Origin: Paraburkholderia phenoliruptrix
GTDB taxonomy: Bacteria > Pseudomonadota > Gammaproteobacteria > Burkholderiales > Burkholderiaceae
NCBI RefSeq assembly: GCF_019511605.1
Contig: NZ_JAEUAV010000013.1
Span: 62,001 to 126,000, forward strand
Direction: 5' to 3'
Length of the DNA stretch: 64,000 bases
Positions 8,388 to 16,706 of this stretch are shown here, one piece after another; positions within the stretch are counted from its first letter, which is position 1; every line of letters starts with the position of its first letter. The position numbers and the translations under genes are program-made. Under the pieces are notes generated by a model, which searched no databases, was not told where the DNA came from, and was given only the letters and a program-made list of their open reading frames with translations.

Positions 8388-10052
8388 TCATTTCACCGCA
8401 TTCTTGTCGAGTTTCTTGCCGGTTGCCGCATTGAAGCGCTCCACGTATTCCTCGATCAGCCGACGCATGGACCGACCGATCTGCCGATAATCCGACTCGT
8501 TGAGGTTGGCAAGCGACACACGCCCCGACGGATGCTGCGTGCCGAAGCCGCGTCCGGGCAACAGTACGACGCGCGCCTCCCGCGCAAGCCGAAATAGCAG
8601 CTCCGAGGGCTCGGTGTTCTTCAGCAGCCAGTCGACGAACTCGCGCCCGTACGCGCGCTCGCCAAGGAACTCGACGTCGAGAATCGTGTAGTAATCCACC
8701 TGGTTCGGGTCGTCGTCGGCGAACGAAATGCCGACTTCTTCGTAGAGTGCCTGCTTGCGCTTGCGGATCAGGCGCTTGAGCGCGTTCTTGTAGGCGTCGG
8801 GCGTGTCCATCAGCGAGAACAGCGAAAACAGCACCATCTGCACTTGTTGCGGCGTGGACAGCCCCGCCGTGTGATTGAGCGCGACGGTCCGGCTGTCGGC
8901 CACCAGACGGTCGATGAACTTGAGCTTTTCGGGCTCGGTGGTAATCGACTCGTAGCGTTCGTGCAACTGCTTCTTCACGTCCTTCGGCAACTCGGCGATC
9001 AGCCTGTCGAGCACATTGTCGCGATGCGTCGCGATGGTGCCGAGGCGCCAACCGGTCGCGCCGAAGTACTTTGAATACGAATACACGAGGATCGTATTCT
9101 TCGGCGCGAGCGCGAACAGCGAAACGAAACCGTCGGCGAACGTGCCATATACGTCGTCGGTCAGGAGAATCAGCTCGGGCCGTTCCTTCACGATGTCGGC
9201 AATGTAGCGCAGGCTTTCGTCGTCTATCTTCACCGAAGGCGGATTGCTCGGATTGACGAGGAAGAACGCTTTCACTTTCGGATCGCGCAGCTTGTCGAGC
9301 TCGCCCTTCGAATATTGCCAGCCGTTCGCGACGTCCGCCTCGAGATTCACCACATTCAACTGGTAGTCGTTCAGACGAGGAATTTCGATGTACGGCGTGA
9401 AGATAGGCATGCCGAGCGCAATCGTGTCGCCCGCCTTGATGAGGTGATTCTCCCGCATCGTGTTGAAGATGTACGTCATGGCCGCCGTGCCGCCTTCGAC
9501 GGCGAACACGTCGAACTCGCCGACGAACGGATGCGCGCCGATCATCTCGCGCCGCAAGTACTGGCCGACAATTATTTCGGATAACTTGAGCATCCGGTCG
9601 GGCACCGGGTAGTTCGAGGCCAGAATCCCTTCGCACATTTCATACAGGAAGTCGCCGGCGGACAGTCCCAACTGGTCGCGCACATACGACACCGCCCCGC
9701 GCAGGAAGTCGATACCAGGCACGCCCTTGTTCTCGCGCAGGAACAGGTCGAAGCGTTCCTCGAGCCCGTCGCGCCTTGGAAATCCGCCGACGCCTTCCGG
9801 CATGTAGGCGAACGAGCGCTCCGACTCGCGCATCGCAAAGAGCCCGAGTTGCCAGAAGCCATGACGCGGAATGGTCGCGAGGAAGTTCGGATTGCCGCGC
9901 CCCGCGTTGAGCATTGCAACGTTGGCCGGACGCTCGACAACGCCGCCGCCCGCGGCCTTGATGAGCTCGTCCTTAAGCTCGAACGGACTGAGTGCCTCAA
10001 AACCCGCTTGCGCCATATCGCCGCGTTTGCTGTCGCCCTTTTCCTTTGCCAT
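8388..10052 (-). CDS. asdA: Bifunctional aspartate aminotransferase / aspartate 4-decarboxylase
   Basis: This 554-residue fold-type I PLP enzyme has the length of bacterial L-aspartate beta-decarboxylases, which are about 100 residues longer than ordinary aspartate aminotransferases. The cofactor lysine lies in VYSYSKYFGATGWRLG (K328), and VNPSNPPSVKI is the substrate-site stretch. It converts aspartate to alanine plus CO2. Coupled to the aspartate:alanine exchanger encoded just upstream, this consumes a cytoplasmic proton and can build proton-motive force. A GGAGA ribosome site precedes the ATG at 10052. The aspT gene ends 93 bp before it, so co-transcription is likely. Confidence 0.94.
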   Translation of the reverse strand: MAKEKGDSKRGDMAQAGFEALSPFELKDELIKAAGGGVVERPANVAMLNAGRGNPNFLATIPRHGFWQLGLFAMRESERSFAYMPEGVGGFPRRDGLEERFDLFLRENKGVPGIDFLRGAVSYVRDQLGLSAGDFLYEMCEGILASNYPVPDRMLKLSEIIVGQYLRREMIGAHPFVGEFDVFAVEGGTAAMTYIFNTMRENHLIKAGDTIALGMPIFTPYIEIPRLNDYQLNVVNLEADVANGWQYSKGELDKLRDPKVKAFFLVNPSNPPSVKIDDESLRYIADIVKERPELILLTDDVYGTFADGFVSLFALAPKNTILVYSYSKYFGATGWRLGTIATHRDNVLDRLIAELPKDVKKQLHERYESITTEPEKLKFIDRLVADSRTVALNHTAGLSTPQQVQMVLFSLFSLMDTPDAYKNALKRLIRKRKQALYEEVGISFADDDPNQVDYYTILDVEFLGERAYGREFVDWLLKNTEPSELLFRLAREARVVLLPGRGFGTQHPSGRVSLANLNESDYRQIGRSMRRLIEEYVERFNAATGKKLDKNAVK

Positions 10053-10145
10053 GATGCGTTCTCCAGTGAGCCAGATGAAAGCGCCGCCGCGCGCTGCCTG
10101 CGTGAGGCTGCGGCCAGCGCAAGAAGAGACCGATAAAGCGCGCTG

Positions 10146-11831
10146 CTAGACAAGCCCGACCACCAGCGGCCCGAGCAGGGTCAATGCGACGTTTGCAATC
10201 GCATACGTGATGGCGAACGGCACGGTAGGCACTGCGCTCTCCGCCTTGTCGAGCACGCCGCCGAATGCCGGATTGGCGCTGCGCGAGCCCGTCAGCGCGC
10301 CCGCGAGGATGGCCGCGTTGTTGTAGCGAAGCACATAGCGGCCGAACAGCATGGTGAGGATGAGCGGAAACAGCGTGACGAACACACCGAGCAGGAAGAT
10401 CGTCATGCCGCTCTGCTTGACGGTGACCACCGCCTGCAAGCCGGAATTCAGGCCGACCACGGCAACGAAAGCCGCGAGTCCGAAGTCCTTCAGCAACTGC
10501 GACGCCGCCGTGGGCATCACGCCGTACATGGGATGCTTGCCGCGCATCCAGCCGAACAGCAGGCCCGCGAGCAGGCAGCCGCCGCCTGAGCCGAGCGTGA
10601 GCGGAATGCCGCCGACATCGACGACGATCAGGCCAACCAGCAAGCCCAGCACCAAGCCCACGCCCATGTAGATGAAGTCGGTCTTGTTGGTGTACGGCAG
10701 TTCGTAGCCGGCGGCCTGCACGGCGCGTTGAGTGTCTTTCGGCGATCCGTAGAAGGTGATCACGTCACCGTGTTCAAGCTTCGTCTCGGGTAGCAGCGGC
10801 AACGGCTGGCCGGCGCGCGACACGTTCTGGATGTACACGCCGTGGCGCATGTCGCGATCCACGATCTCGCGCGCGGCGGCAATCGTCGTGTGATTCATGC
10901 CCTTGCGCGTGAACACCGCCTCGCGCGTTTGCATGACCACGCCCACGTCGCCGATGTCGGCGACCTCGCTGCCGTTCGAGCCGAACTCGACCACGGCTTC
11001 GCGGCGGCCCACCACCAGCACCACGTCGTCGGGCTCGAGTATCAGATCCGGCGCCGGGTCGAGCACGTGGCCGCCGCGCTTGACGCGTTCGATGGTCAGG
11101 AGGTCGCGGTGCAGCGTCTCCACCTGCTTGACCGACTTGCCTGCGCTGACGTCGATCCGGTATGCGCGCCCGATCAGTTCCGGCAGCGCGAGAACCTGTC
11201 CCGGCCCGCGTGACGATCCGCCCGACGTGAGTTCGCGCTCCGCCTCGATGGAGGCATCGCGCAAGCTCTGCCCCATGAATTTGGGCAGGATATTGACGCA
11301 CACGATAATCGCGCCGAGCGAGCCGAATACGTATGTCACCGCATAGGCGATCGCCACGTCCGACTGCAGCGCCTTCACCTCCTCGGCGGGCAGGCCCAGG
11401 CGTGCAATTGCGTCGCCCGCGGTGCCGATAATCGCGGACTGCGTGAGCGCGCCGCCCGCAAGGCCGGCCGCGAGTCCCTTGTTCAGATGGAACAGCTTCG
11501 CGCACACCACCACCGTGATCAACGCGGTGACGGCGAGGAACACCGCCATCGCAATCTCACGTAACGTTTTGCGGTTCAGCGAATTGAAAAAGCCCGGTCC
11601 GGAGTCGTAACCGACCGCGTAGATGAAGACGGCGAACATGACGCTTTTCACACCGTTGTCGATCGTCACACCGGCCTGACTGATGACCACGGCCGCCAGC
11701 AGCGACCCGCCCACGCCGCCCAGCTGGAACTTGCCGAAGTTGATCTGGCCGATGAAGTACCCCGCTGCCAACGATAAAAACAGCGCCATCTCCGGTGATT
11801 TCTGAAAAACGTGATGTAGCCAGTCCATCAT
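10146..11831 (-). CDS. aspT: Aspartate:alanine exchanger family transporter
   Basis: This 561-residue protein begins MMDWLHHVFQKSPEM. Two blocks of membrane helices (roughly residues 10-190 and 400-561) flank a soluble centre with two TrkA-C/RCK-C-like domains (about 215-300 and 300-385). This is the AspT/YidE architecture. It is predicted to bring in aspartate and export alanine across the inner membrane without ATP. The neighbouring aspartate 4-decarboxylase gene makes that substrate assignment strong. The start follows a purine-rich GAGCGAGGG; the second ATG (11828) is an alternative. An upstream spacer of over 800 bp holds candidate regulatory structures. Confidence 0.92.
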   Translation of the reverse strand: MMDWLHHVFQKSPEMALFLSLAAGYFIGQINFGKFQLGGVGGSLLAAVVISQAGVTIDNGVKSVMFAVFIYAVGYDSGPGFFNSLNRKTLREIAMAVFLAVTALITVVVCAKLFHLNKGLAAGLAGGALTQSAIIGTAGDAIARLGLPAEEVKALQSDVAIAYAVTYVFGSLGAIIVCVNILPKFMGQSLRDASIEAERELTSGGSSRGPGQVLALPELIGRAYRIDVSAGKSVKQVETLHRDLLTIERVKRGGHVLDPAPDLILEPDDVVLVVGRREAVVEFGSNGSEVADIGDVGVVMQTREAVFTRKGMNHTTIAAAREIVDRDMRHGVYIQNVSRAGQPLPLLPETKLEHGDVITFYGSPKDTQRAVQAAGYELPYTNKTDFIYMGVGLVLGLLVGLIVVDVGGIPLTLGSGGGCLLAGLLFGWMRGKHPMYGVMPTAASQLLKDFGLAAFVAVVGLNSGLQAVVTVKQSGMTIFLLGVFVTLFPLILTMLFGRYVLRYNNAAILAGALTGSRSANPAFGGVLDKAESAVPTVPFAITYAIANVALTLLGPLVVGLV

Positions 11832-11982
11832 GCCCTCGCTCGGTAGTTGGTCTTGCTGATTGCATGGCGCTGCGGCCGCGTGCGGCAAAGCGGACCGTTC
11901 GACGTGAATGGGCGGCGGGAGCGGCCATGACCGGTCCCAACGTGAGTAAAAGGGGGTGAAGGCGCGGGAGTGAGCGTGACGC

Positions 11983-12057
11983 CTGGCGGATATGAGCGAA
12001 GTATTGCGAGCCATTGGTCAACGTCTGCATGAAGGCCAATAAGTCGATATCCGCCAG
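11983..12057 (-). promoter_or_regulatory. Nested inverted repeat in the aspT leader
   Basis: Perfect 11-bp arms CTGGCGGATAT (11983-11993) and ATATCCGCCAG (12047-12057) enclose a second, inner pair, ATTGG (12014-12018) and CCAAT (12036-12040). Transcribed on the minus strand upstream of aspT, this could fold into a long two-part hairpin about 150 nt before the start codon. It could also form a DNA loop site. No known riboswitch is recognised. Confidence 0.5.
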
Positions 12058-12191
12058 ACAGGCTGCATGACGCACGCGGAGACAAAACGAACGAATTCCG
12101 ATTACAAGGCTCGTGAATAGCGCGATCTGCGGTCGATTCTTCGGCAATTCCGCTCATAGTGGGATGACTGATTCACGCGTTCGTTTGCGAT

Positions 12192-12212
12192 CTGCGCAAA
12201 TAGATTGCGCAG
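12192..12212. promoter_or_regulatory. Operator-like inverted repeat in the aspT/ldhA divergent spacer
   Basis: CTGCGCAA at 12192-12199 and TTGCGCAG at 12205-12212 form a perfect 8-bp inverted repeat with a 5-bp spacer, a size typical of a dimeric regulator's site. The spacer 11832-12651 divides aspT (minus) from ldhA (plus) and is less GC-rich than its surroundings. No regulator gene lies beside it. The remainder of the spacer contains only short ORFs that I do not support. Confidence 0.45.
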
Positions 12213-12488
12213 TCAAATGATGCGTACTCTTCGTTCGATAGCTATCTGGCTAAACCGCCCGACTGAAAATCATTAGCGTCATGTTCCACGGGGAGTTAGA
12301 AAAACGCTCAAGCGGCATTCAGTCGCTGTAATTAGCGATTCCAATTATGAGCAGCGCTGCGGGCGGAAACAGCAAACCGAAGCAACCCCGAACCGCAAGT
12401 GCCAAAGCGCTGACATTCAGCTCACGAGCTTTTTTAAATTATGAAAGTTCAGGACACCTGTCAATGCTATTTTTCTCGGGGGTTATCC

Positions 12489-12517
12489 TTGAACTTCGCA
12501 AAAGGTGGACCTATGCA
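12489..12517 (+). promoter_or_regulatory. Candidate sigma-70 promoter of the D-lactate dehydrogenase gene
   Basis: TTGAAC (12489-12494) and TATGCA (12512-12517) are separated by exactly 17 bp. They lie 135 bp before the ldhA start. A second possible -10, TATACT, is at 12566-12571 with no good -35. The assignment rests on sequence only. Confidence 0.4.
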
Positions 12518-12651
12518 AAACGCAGCCTTATGCGCTTTATCAGATTGGGATTGCAGTAAGCTGGTTATACTCGTTCACACCAAGCGCTAGGCGCAGGTTG
12601 CATTAAGCGCGAAATGACCGCGCGGCCGCGCGCGATTTTCTGGAGTAAGCA

Positions 12652-13650
12652 ATGCGCATGATTCTGTTCAGCAGCCGTCAATACGATGTCGAAACTTTCG
12701 CTGAAGCGAATGCCGCGCATCGCTATGAACTGCATTTCCAGGAATCGCATCTGGATAGCGAAACAGCCGTTCTCGCGCACGGCTATGACGTGGTGTGCCC
12801 GTTCGTCAACGACCGCGTCGACGCTGCGGTGCTGGAAAGGCTGCACGCAGGCGGCACGCGCATGATCGCGTTGCGCTCCGCGGGCTTCAATCACGTCGAC
12901 CTCGCGGCGGCCGAGCGCCTTGGTATCGCCGTCGCTCGCGTACCGGCGTATTCGCCGCACGCGGTTGCCGAGCATGCCGTCGGCCTCATTCTTGCGTTGA
13001 ACCGGCGCATTCCGCGCGCCGTCGCGCGAACCCGTGAAGGCGATTTCTCGCTGCACGGGCTGCTCGGTTTCGATCTGCACGGCAAGACGGTCGGCGTAGT
13101 CGGCACCGGGATGATTGGCCGCGTGTTCGCACGCATCATGGCGGGCTTCGGCATGCGCGTGCTTGCGCACGATCCAGGCCCGCCCGCCGACGATCTGCTC
13201 GCGCTCGGCGCGCGCTACGTCGCGCTGAACACGCTGCTTGCTGAATCGGACATTGTCAGCCTGCATTGTCCGCTGGTGCCGGCCACGTACCATCTGATCG
13301 ACGCGGCGGCGCTCGCCAGAATGAAGCGCGGTGCGATGCTGATCAACACCGGGCGCGGCGGCCTGGTCGAGAGCAACGCGCTTGTCGGTGCGCTGAAGGA
13401 TGGCCAGCTCGGTCACCTGGGGTTGGATGTCTACGAGGAAGAAGGCGGCTTGTTCTTCGAGGACCATTCGAATCTACCGCTGCAAGACGACGTGCTCGCC
13501 CGCTTGCTGATGTTCCCGAATGTGATCGTGACCGCGCACCAGGCTTTTTTTACTCGGGAGGCGATGAACGAGATCGCGCAGACCACACTCGCGAACGTCG
13601 CGGCGTGGCAGGCCGGCACGCCGCGCAATGCGGTGCGCGCCAACAGTTAG
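12652..13650 (+). CDS. ldhA: D-lactate dehydrogenase (2-hydroxyacid dehydrogenase family)
   Basis: This 332-residue NAD-dependent enzyme reduces pyruvate to D-lactate. The nucleotide-binding motif VVGTGMIGRV lies near residue 150. Catalytic residues fall at R235 (in NTGRGG), E264 (in DVYEEEGG) and H296 (in TAHQAF), which are the positions given for E. coli LdhA, so the assignment is firm. A GGAG ribosome site sits 8 nt before the ATG. It is transcribed away from the aspT module. Regulation may involve the inverted repeat at 12192, but this is inference. Confidence 0.92.
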   Translation: MRMILFSSRQYDVETFAEANAAHRYELHFQESHLDSETAVLAHGYDVVCPFVNDRVDAAVLERLHAGGTRMIALRSAGFNHVDLAAAERLGIAVARVPAYSPHAVAEHAVGLILALNRRIPRAVARTREGDFSLHGLLGFDLHGKTVGVVGTGMIGRVFARIMAGFGMRVLAHDPGPPADDLLALGARYVALNTLLAESDIVSLHCPLVPATYHLIDAAALARMKRGAMLINTGRGGLVESNALVGALKDGQLGHLGLDVYEEEGGLFFEDHSNLPLQDDVLARLLMFPNVIVTAHQAFFTREAMNEIAQTTLANVAAWQAGTPRNAVRANS

Positions 13651-13720
13651 ATCCGCCTTTGCGGCGAACCGCGCGAACGCGACTGACCCGGCGGACCTGG
13701 CTCGCCGCCAAGCGGAGCAC

Positions 13721-14335
13721 CTACCCGCCGCCCCCACCGGACGTAACGCAACGGATCGCCGTGCGGGCGTCGTCCGCTGCCCCGCACAACTCACGCAGCA
13801 ACGCCGACTCGCGCTCATGCACTTCGACGGGAAACCAGCGCGCCCCCGCCTCAGCGAGATAGCGCGCGCGATGCTGGCCATTACGAAACGCCACCACGCC
13901 CTCGCGTTGCAGGCCCAGCCAGCCCAGCAAGCCGGGCGCACGGCGCGTCGTGATAGTTACATACGGCATTTGCGGAATACGCGGATTGTCGGGAGCGAGG
14001 AACTCGCGAATGCCGCGCACTTTTCCCGCATGCCATTCGGCAACGGGCTTCAGCACATAATCGGTGTTGTCGCGATCGGCGCACGCGAGCAGCTTGCGCA
14101 CGTCGACTAGCACGACCTGATGGCGCGTGCCGTCCGCGACGAAGACGCGTTTCAGCCGCACATGGTCGTACCATGAATGCCGATCGAGCGGCACGATCCA
14201 GACTGTTTCGACGCAGGCCCGCGCATCCGCGGACGATAAATTGGACAAAGGCAAAGGCAGGCTCGATAAGCTGGCAGCAGTGCGCCAGCGCGTTAAGAGA
14301 GCGCTAACGCTACGAGTCGATTGTGAAAGAAGCAT
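13721..14335 (-). CDS. Plasmid fertility-inhibition factor (FiwA)-like domain protein
   Basis: This protein of about 204 residues contains LDRHSWYDHVRLKRVF, VLVDVRKLLACADRDN, and near the C-terminus NGQHRARYLAEAGARW. I recognise these as the FiwA-type family first named from plasmid fertility inhibition; many chromosomal copies occur in Burkholderiales with unknown function. The GQHRxRYL segment also resembles the ParB/Srx-type NGRHR motif, which hints at a nucleotide- or DNA-related role. No membrane segment is evident. The start at 14335 is tentative. It stands alone, with convergent ldhA on one side and a divergent enoyl-CoA hydratase gene on the other. Confidence 0.68.
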   Translation of the reverse strand: MLLSQSTRSVSALLTRWRTAASLSSLPLPLSNLSSADARACVETVWIVPLDRHSWYDHVRLKRVFVADGTRHQVVLVDVRKLLACADRDNTDYVLKPVAEWHAGKVRGIREFLAPDNPRIPQMPYVTITTRRAPGLLGWLGLQREGVVAFRNGQHRARYLAEAGARWFPVEVHERESALLRELCGAADDARTAIRCVTSGGGGG

Positions 14336-14429
14336 GACAAGCCACGGTATTAACTGCTCTGCATGAGCGCTGCAAGGCGCCCGTTCAAACGAGCGAAACG
14401 GGCGGGCGCGGACCTTCAAGGACACAACG

Positions 14430-15254
14430 ATGACCGACACGCGAAATTTCAATCAGCATGTGCGCATCGAGGCTAATCACGATAACGGCGTAGCAACTAT
14501 CGTGCTTGAGCGTCCGGAGCGCCGTAATGCAGTAGACCGCCACGTCGCCGATGCGTTGACCGCGGCCTTCCAGTGCTTCGAGGCCGAGCCGGCGTGGCGC
14601 GCGGCCGTGCTGTTCGGCGCGGGCGGCACCTTTTGCGCGGGCGCCGACTTGAGCGCGCTCGCCGACGAAGCGCGCCGCAACCAGATCAGCGCGGACGGCA
14701 GCGGCTCAGGGCCGATGGGACCCACGCGCATGCATTTCACGAAGCCGGTCATCGCCGCAATCACGGGCTATGCAGTCGCGGGCGGGCTGGAACTGGCGGC
14801 CATGTGCGACCTGCGAGTCGTCGAGGAGGACGCGGTGCTCGGCGTGTTCTGCCGCCGCGTGGGCATTCCGTTGATCGACGGCGGCACGATCCGCTTGCCT
14901 CGCCTGATCGGCCTGTCGCGCGCACTCGACCTGATTCTCACCGGACGCGCGGTGAGCGCGCAGGAGGCACTCGACTTCGGGCTGGCCAATCGCGTGGTCC
15001 GCACCGGCGAGGCGCGCGCGTCGGCGGAGCGACTCGCGGCTGAACTGGCCGCGTTTCCGCAGGCGGCGCTGCTGGCCGACCGCCGCTCGGCGTTGGAAAA
15101 CAGCCCGCTGGAAAATCTCGCGGAGGCCCTGCGGCGGGAGGGCGCGGGCGGCTATCAGGCGGTATTAGAGGAAGGCTTTGCGGGCGCCGAGCGTTTTGCA
15201 CGGAGCGCGGAGCGGCAAGGGAAAGCACTGGGTCCGCAAGACGGCCGGGGCTAG
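14430..15254 (+). CDS. Enoyl-CoA hydratase/isomerase (crotonase) family protein
   Basis: This 274-residue crotonase-fold protein has the oxyanion-hole stretches GAGGTFCAGADLSAL (about 63-77) and AVAGGLELAAMCDLRV (about 115-130). The first catalytic Glu of hydratases is kept (E121 in GGLEL). The second, 20 residues later, is replaced by Cys (C141 in GVFCRRVG). With one acid missing, simple hydration of enoyl-CoA is doubtful; isomerase or another crotonase-type reaction is possible. The ATG follows AAGGAC. No acyl-CoA gene is adjacent, so the pathway is unknown. Confidence 0.85.
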   Translation: MTDTRNFNQHVRIEANHDNGVATIVLERPERRNAVDRHVADALTAAFQCFEAEPAWRAAVLFGAGGTFCAGADLSALADEARRNQISADGSGSGPMGPTRMHFTKPVIAAITGYAVAGGLELAAMCDLRVVEEDAVLGVFCRRVGIPLIDGGTIRLPRLIGLSRALDLILTGRAVSAQEALDFGLANRVVRTGEARASAERLAAELAAFPQAALLADRRSALENSPLENLAEALRREGAGGYQAVLEEGFAGAERFARSAERQGKALGPQDGRG

Positions 15255-15451
15255 CCAGCGTCCGGATTGGGCGGTGGGATTAGGCCCGGCGCCGGACGCG
15301 GCGGCCGACCGCTCAGCACTATCGTTTTGACTTAGGTAGAATCCCTGACTTATTTGCCTGATTTGGCGCATGCGCTCTCGTTCCGAAGACGCGCGCCGGC
15401 CGCGCGGCGCCTGCGCCGCGCCGACTCACCGCCCACCAGCAGCCCACCGAC

Positions 15452-16618
15452 ATGCCTTTGCCCCTGCTTGCACTCGCCGTTGCCGCCTTTGGCATCGGCA
15501 CCACTGAATTCGTCATCATGGGGCTCTTGCCCAATGTCGCGCGCGACCTGTCGGTCTCCATTCCGGCGGCAGGCATGCTGGTCTCGGCCTATGCGCTGGG
15601 CGTGACGATCGGCGCGCCGATCGTGGCGATTGCGGTCGCCAACATGCCGCGCAAGAAAGCGTTGATGAGCCTGATCGGGGTATTCATCGTCGGCAATCTG
15701 CTGTGTGCGCTCGCGCCGGGCTATGCGGTGCTCATGGCCGCGCGCATCGTCACCGCCTTTTGCCATGGCGCGTTTTTCGGGATCGGCTCGGTGGTGGCCG
15801 CCGGGCTCGTCGCGCCGAACCGCCGCGCGCAAGCCATCGCGCTGATGTTCACGGGCCTCACGCTAGCCAACGTGCTGGGTGTGCCGCTTGGCACCGCGCT
15901 CGGCCAGGCCGCCGGCTGGCGGGCGACGTTCTGGGCCGTGACCGGCATCGGCATTGCCGCGGCCGCCGCGCTGGCGGTGTGCCTGCCCGCGAAGATCGAG
16001 ATGCAGAAAGCGAGCCTCGTGCGCGAGTTCAGCGTGCTGAAGAATCCGCAAGTGCTGATGGTGCTCGGCATCAGCGTGCTGGCGTCGGCCAGCCTGTTCT
16101 CGACGTTCACCTACATCACGCCGATTCTCGAAGACGTGACCGGCTTTACGCCGCACGCGGTCACGCTGGTGCTGCTGCTGTTCGGCCTTGGTCTGACCGT
16201 TGGCAGCACGCTCGGCGGCAAGCTCGCCGACTGGCGGCTCATGCCTTCGCTGGTGGCATTTCTGTTCGCCATCGTCGTGATCCTGACGATTTTTGCGGGT
16301 ACCATGCACGCCGAAATCCCGGCGATGGTCACTATCTTCGCGTGGGGCGTTCTGGCGTTCGCCATCGTGCCGCCGCTGCAAATGCTGATTGTCGACCGCG
16401 CGAGCCACGCGCCGAATCTTGCGTCGACGTTAAACCAGGGTGCGTTCAACCTCGGCAATGCAATGGGCGCGTGGCTGGGCGGCATGGCGATCGACGCGGG
16501 TGCGCCGTTGACCATGCTGCCGTGGGTCGGGGTGGCGACATCCATTGGCGCGCTCGCGCTGACGCTGTGGTCGGTGTCCATCGACCGGCGCGCGCAGCGC
16601 ATGGCCGTGGCGGGGTAA
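15452..16618 (+). CDS. MFS transporter, DHA1/AraJ-like drug or sugar efflux family
   Basis: This 388-residue protein has about twelve hydrophobic segments. The first reads FGIGTTEFVIMGLLP, a hallmark of the AraJ/YdhP/SotB branch of drug:H+ antiporters, and the 2-3 loop and helix 4 stretches (ARIVTAFCHGAFFGIG) agree. It should sit in the inner membrane and export small molecules using the proton gradient; the substrate cannot be told. It is a single gene with a 197 bp upstream spacer in which I see no firm promoter. Confidence 0.88.
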   Translation: MPLPLLALAVAAFGIGTTEFVIMGLLPNVARDLSVSIPAAGMLVSAYALGVTIGAPIVAIAVANMPRKKALMSLIGVFIVGNLLCALAPGYAVLMAARIVTAFCHGAFFGIGSVVAAGLVAPNRRAQAIALMFTGLTLANVLGVPLGTALGQAAGWRATFWAVTGIGIAAAAALAVCLPAKIEMQKASLVREFSVLKNPQVLMVLGISVLASASLFSTFTYITPILEDVTGFTPHAVTLVLLLFGLGLTVGSTLGGKLADWRLMPSLVAFLFAIVVILTIFAGTMHAEIPAMVTIFAWGVLAFAIVPPLQMLIVDRASHAPNLASTLNQGAFNLGNAMGAWLGGMAIDAGAPLTMLPWVGVATSIGALALTLWSVSIDRRAQRMAVAG

Positions 16619-16622
16619 GCGC

Positions 16623-16662
16623 GGTGCAAAGGTGCATAGGTGCAAAGGTTCAAGGGTGCCTC
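16623..16662. repeat. Five-unit 8-bp tandem repeat after the MFS gene
   Basis: Units GGTGCAAA, GGTGCATA, GGTGCAAA, GGTTCAAG and GGTGCCTC run head to tail directly after the stop codon at 16618. A GC-rich imperfect hairpin follows at about 16664-16700, between the converging MFS and fahA genes, without a T-run. Confidence 0.6.
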
Positions 16663-16706
16663 GCGCGCGCCTGCCGGCCTCGTGCTGCAGCCGGCGCGCC
16701 TTGGCA

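Noticed and set aside
12347..12559. Possible 70-residue gene upstream of ldhA
   Set aside because: Low-complexity composition, no ribosome site, and it overlaps the best promoter candidate.
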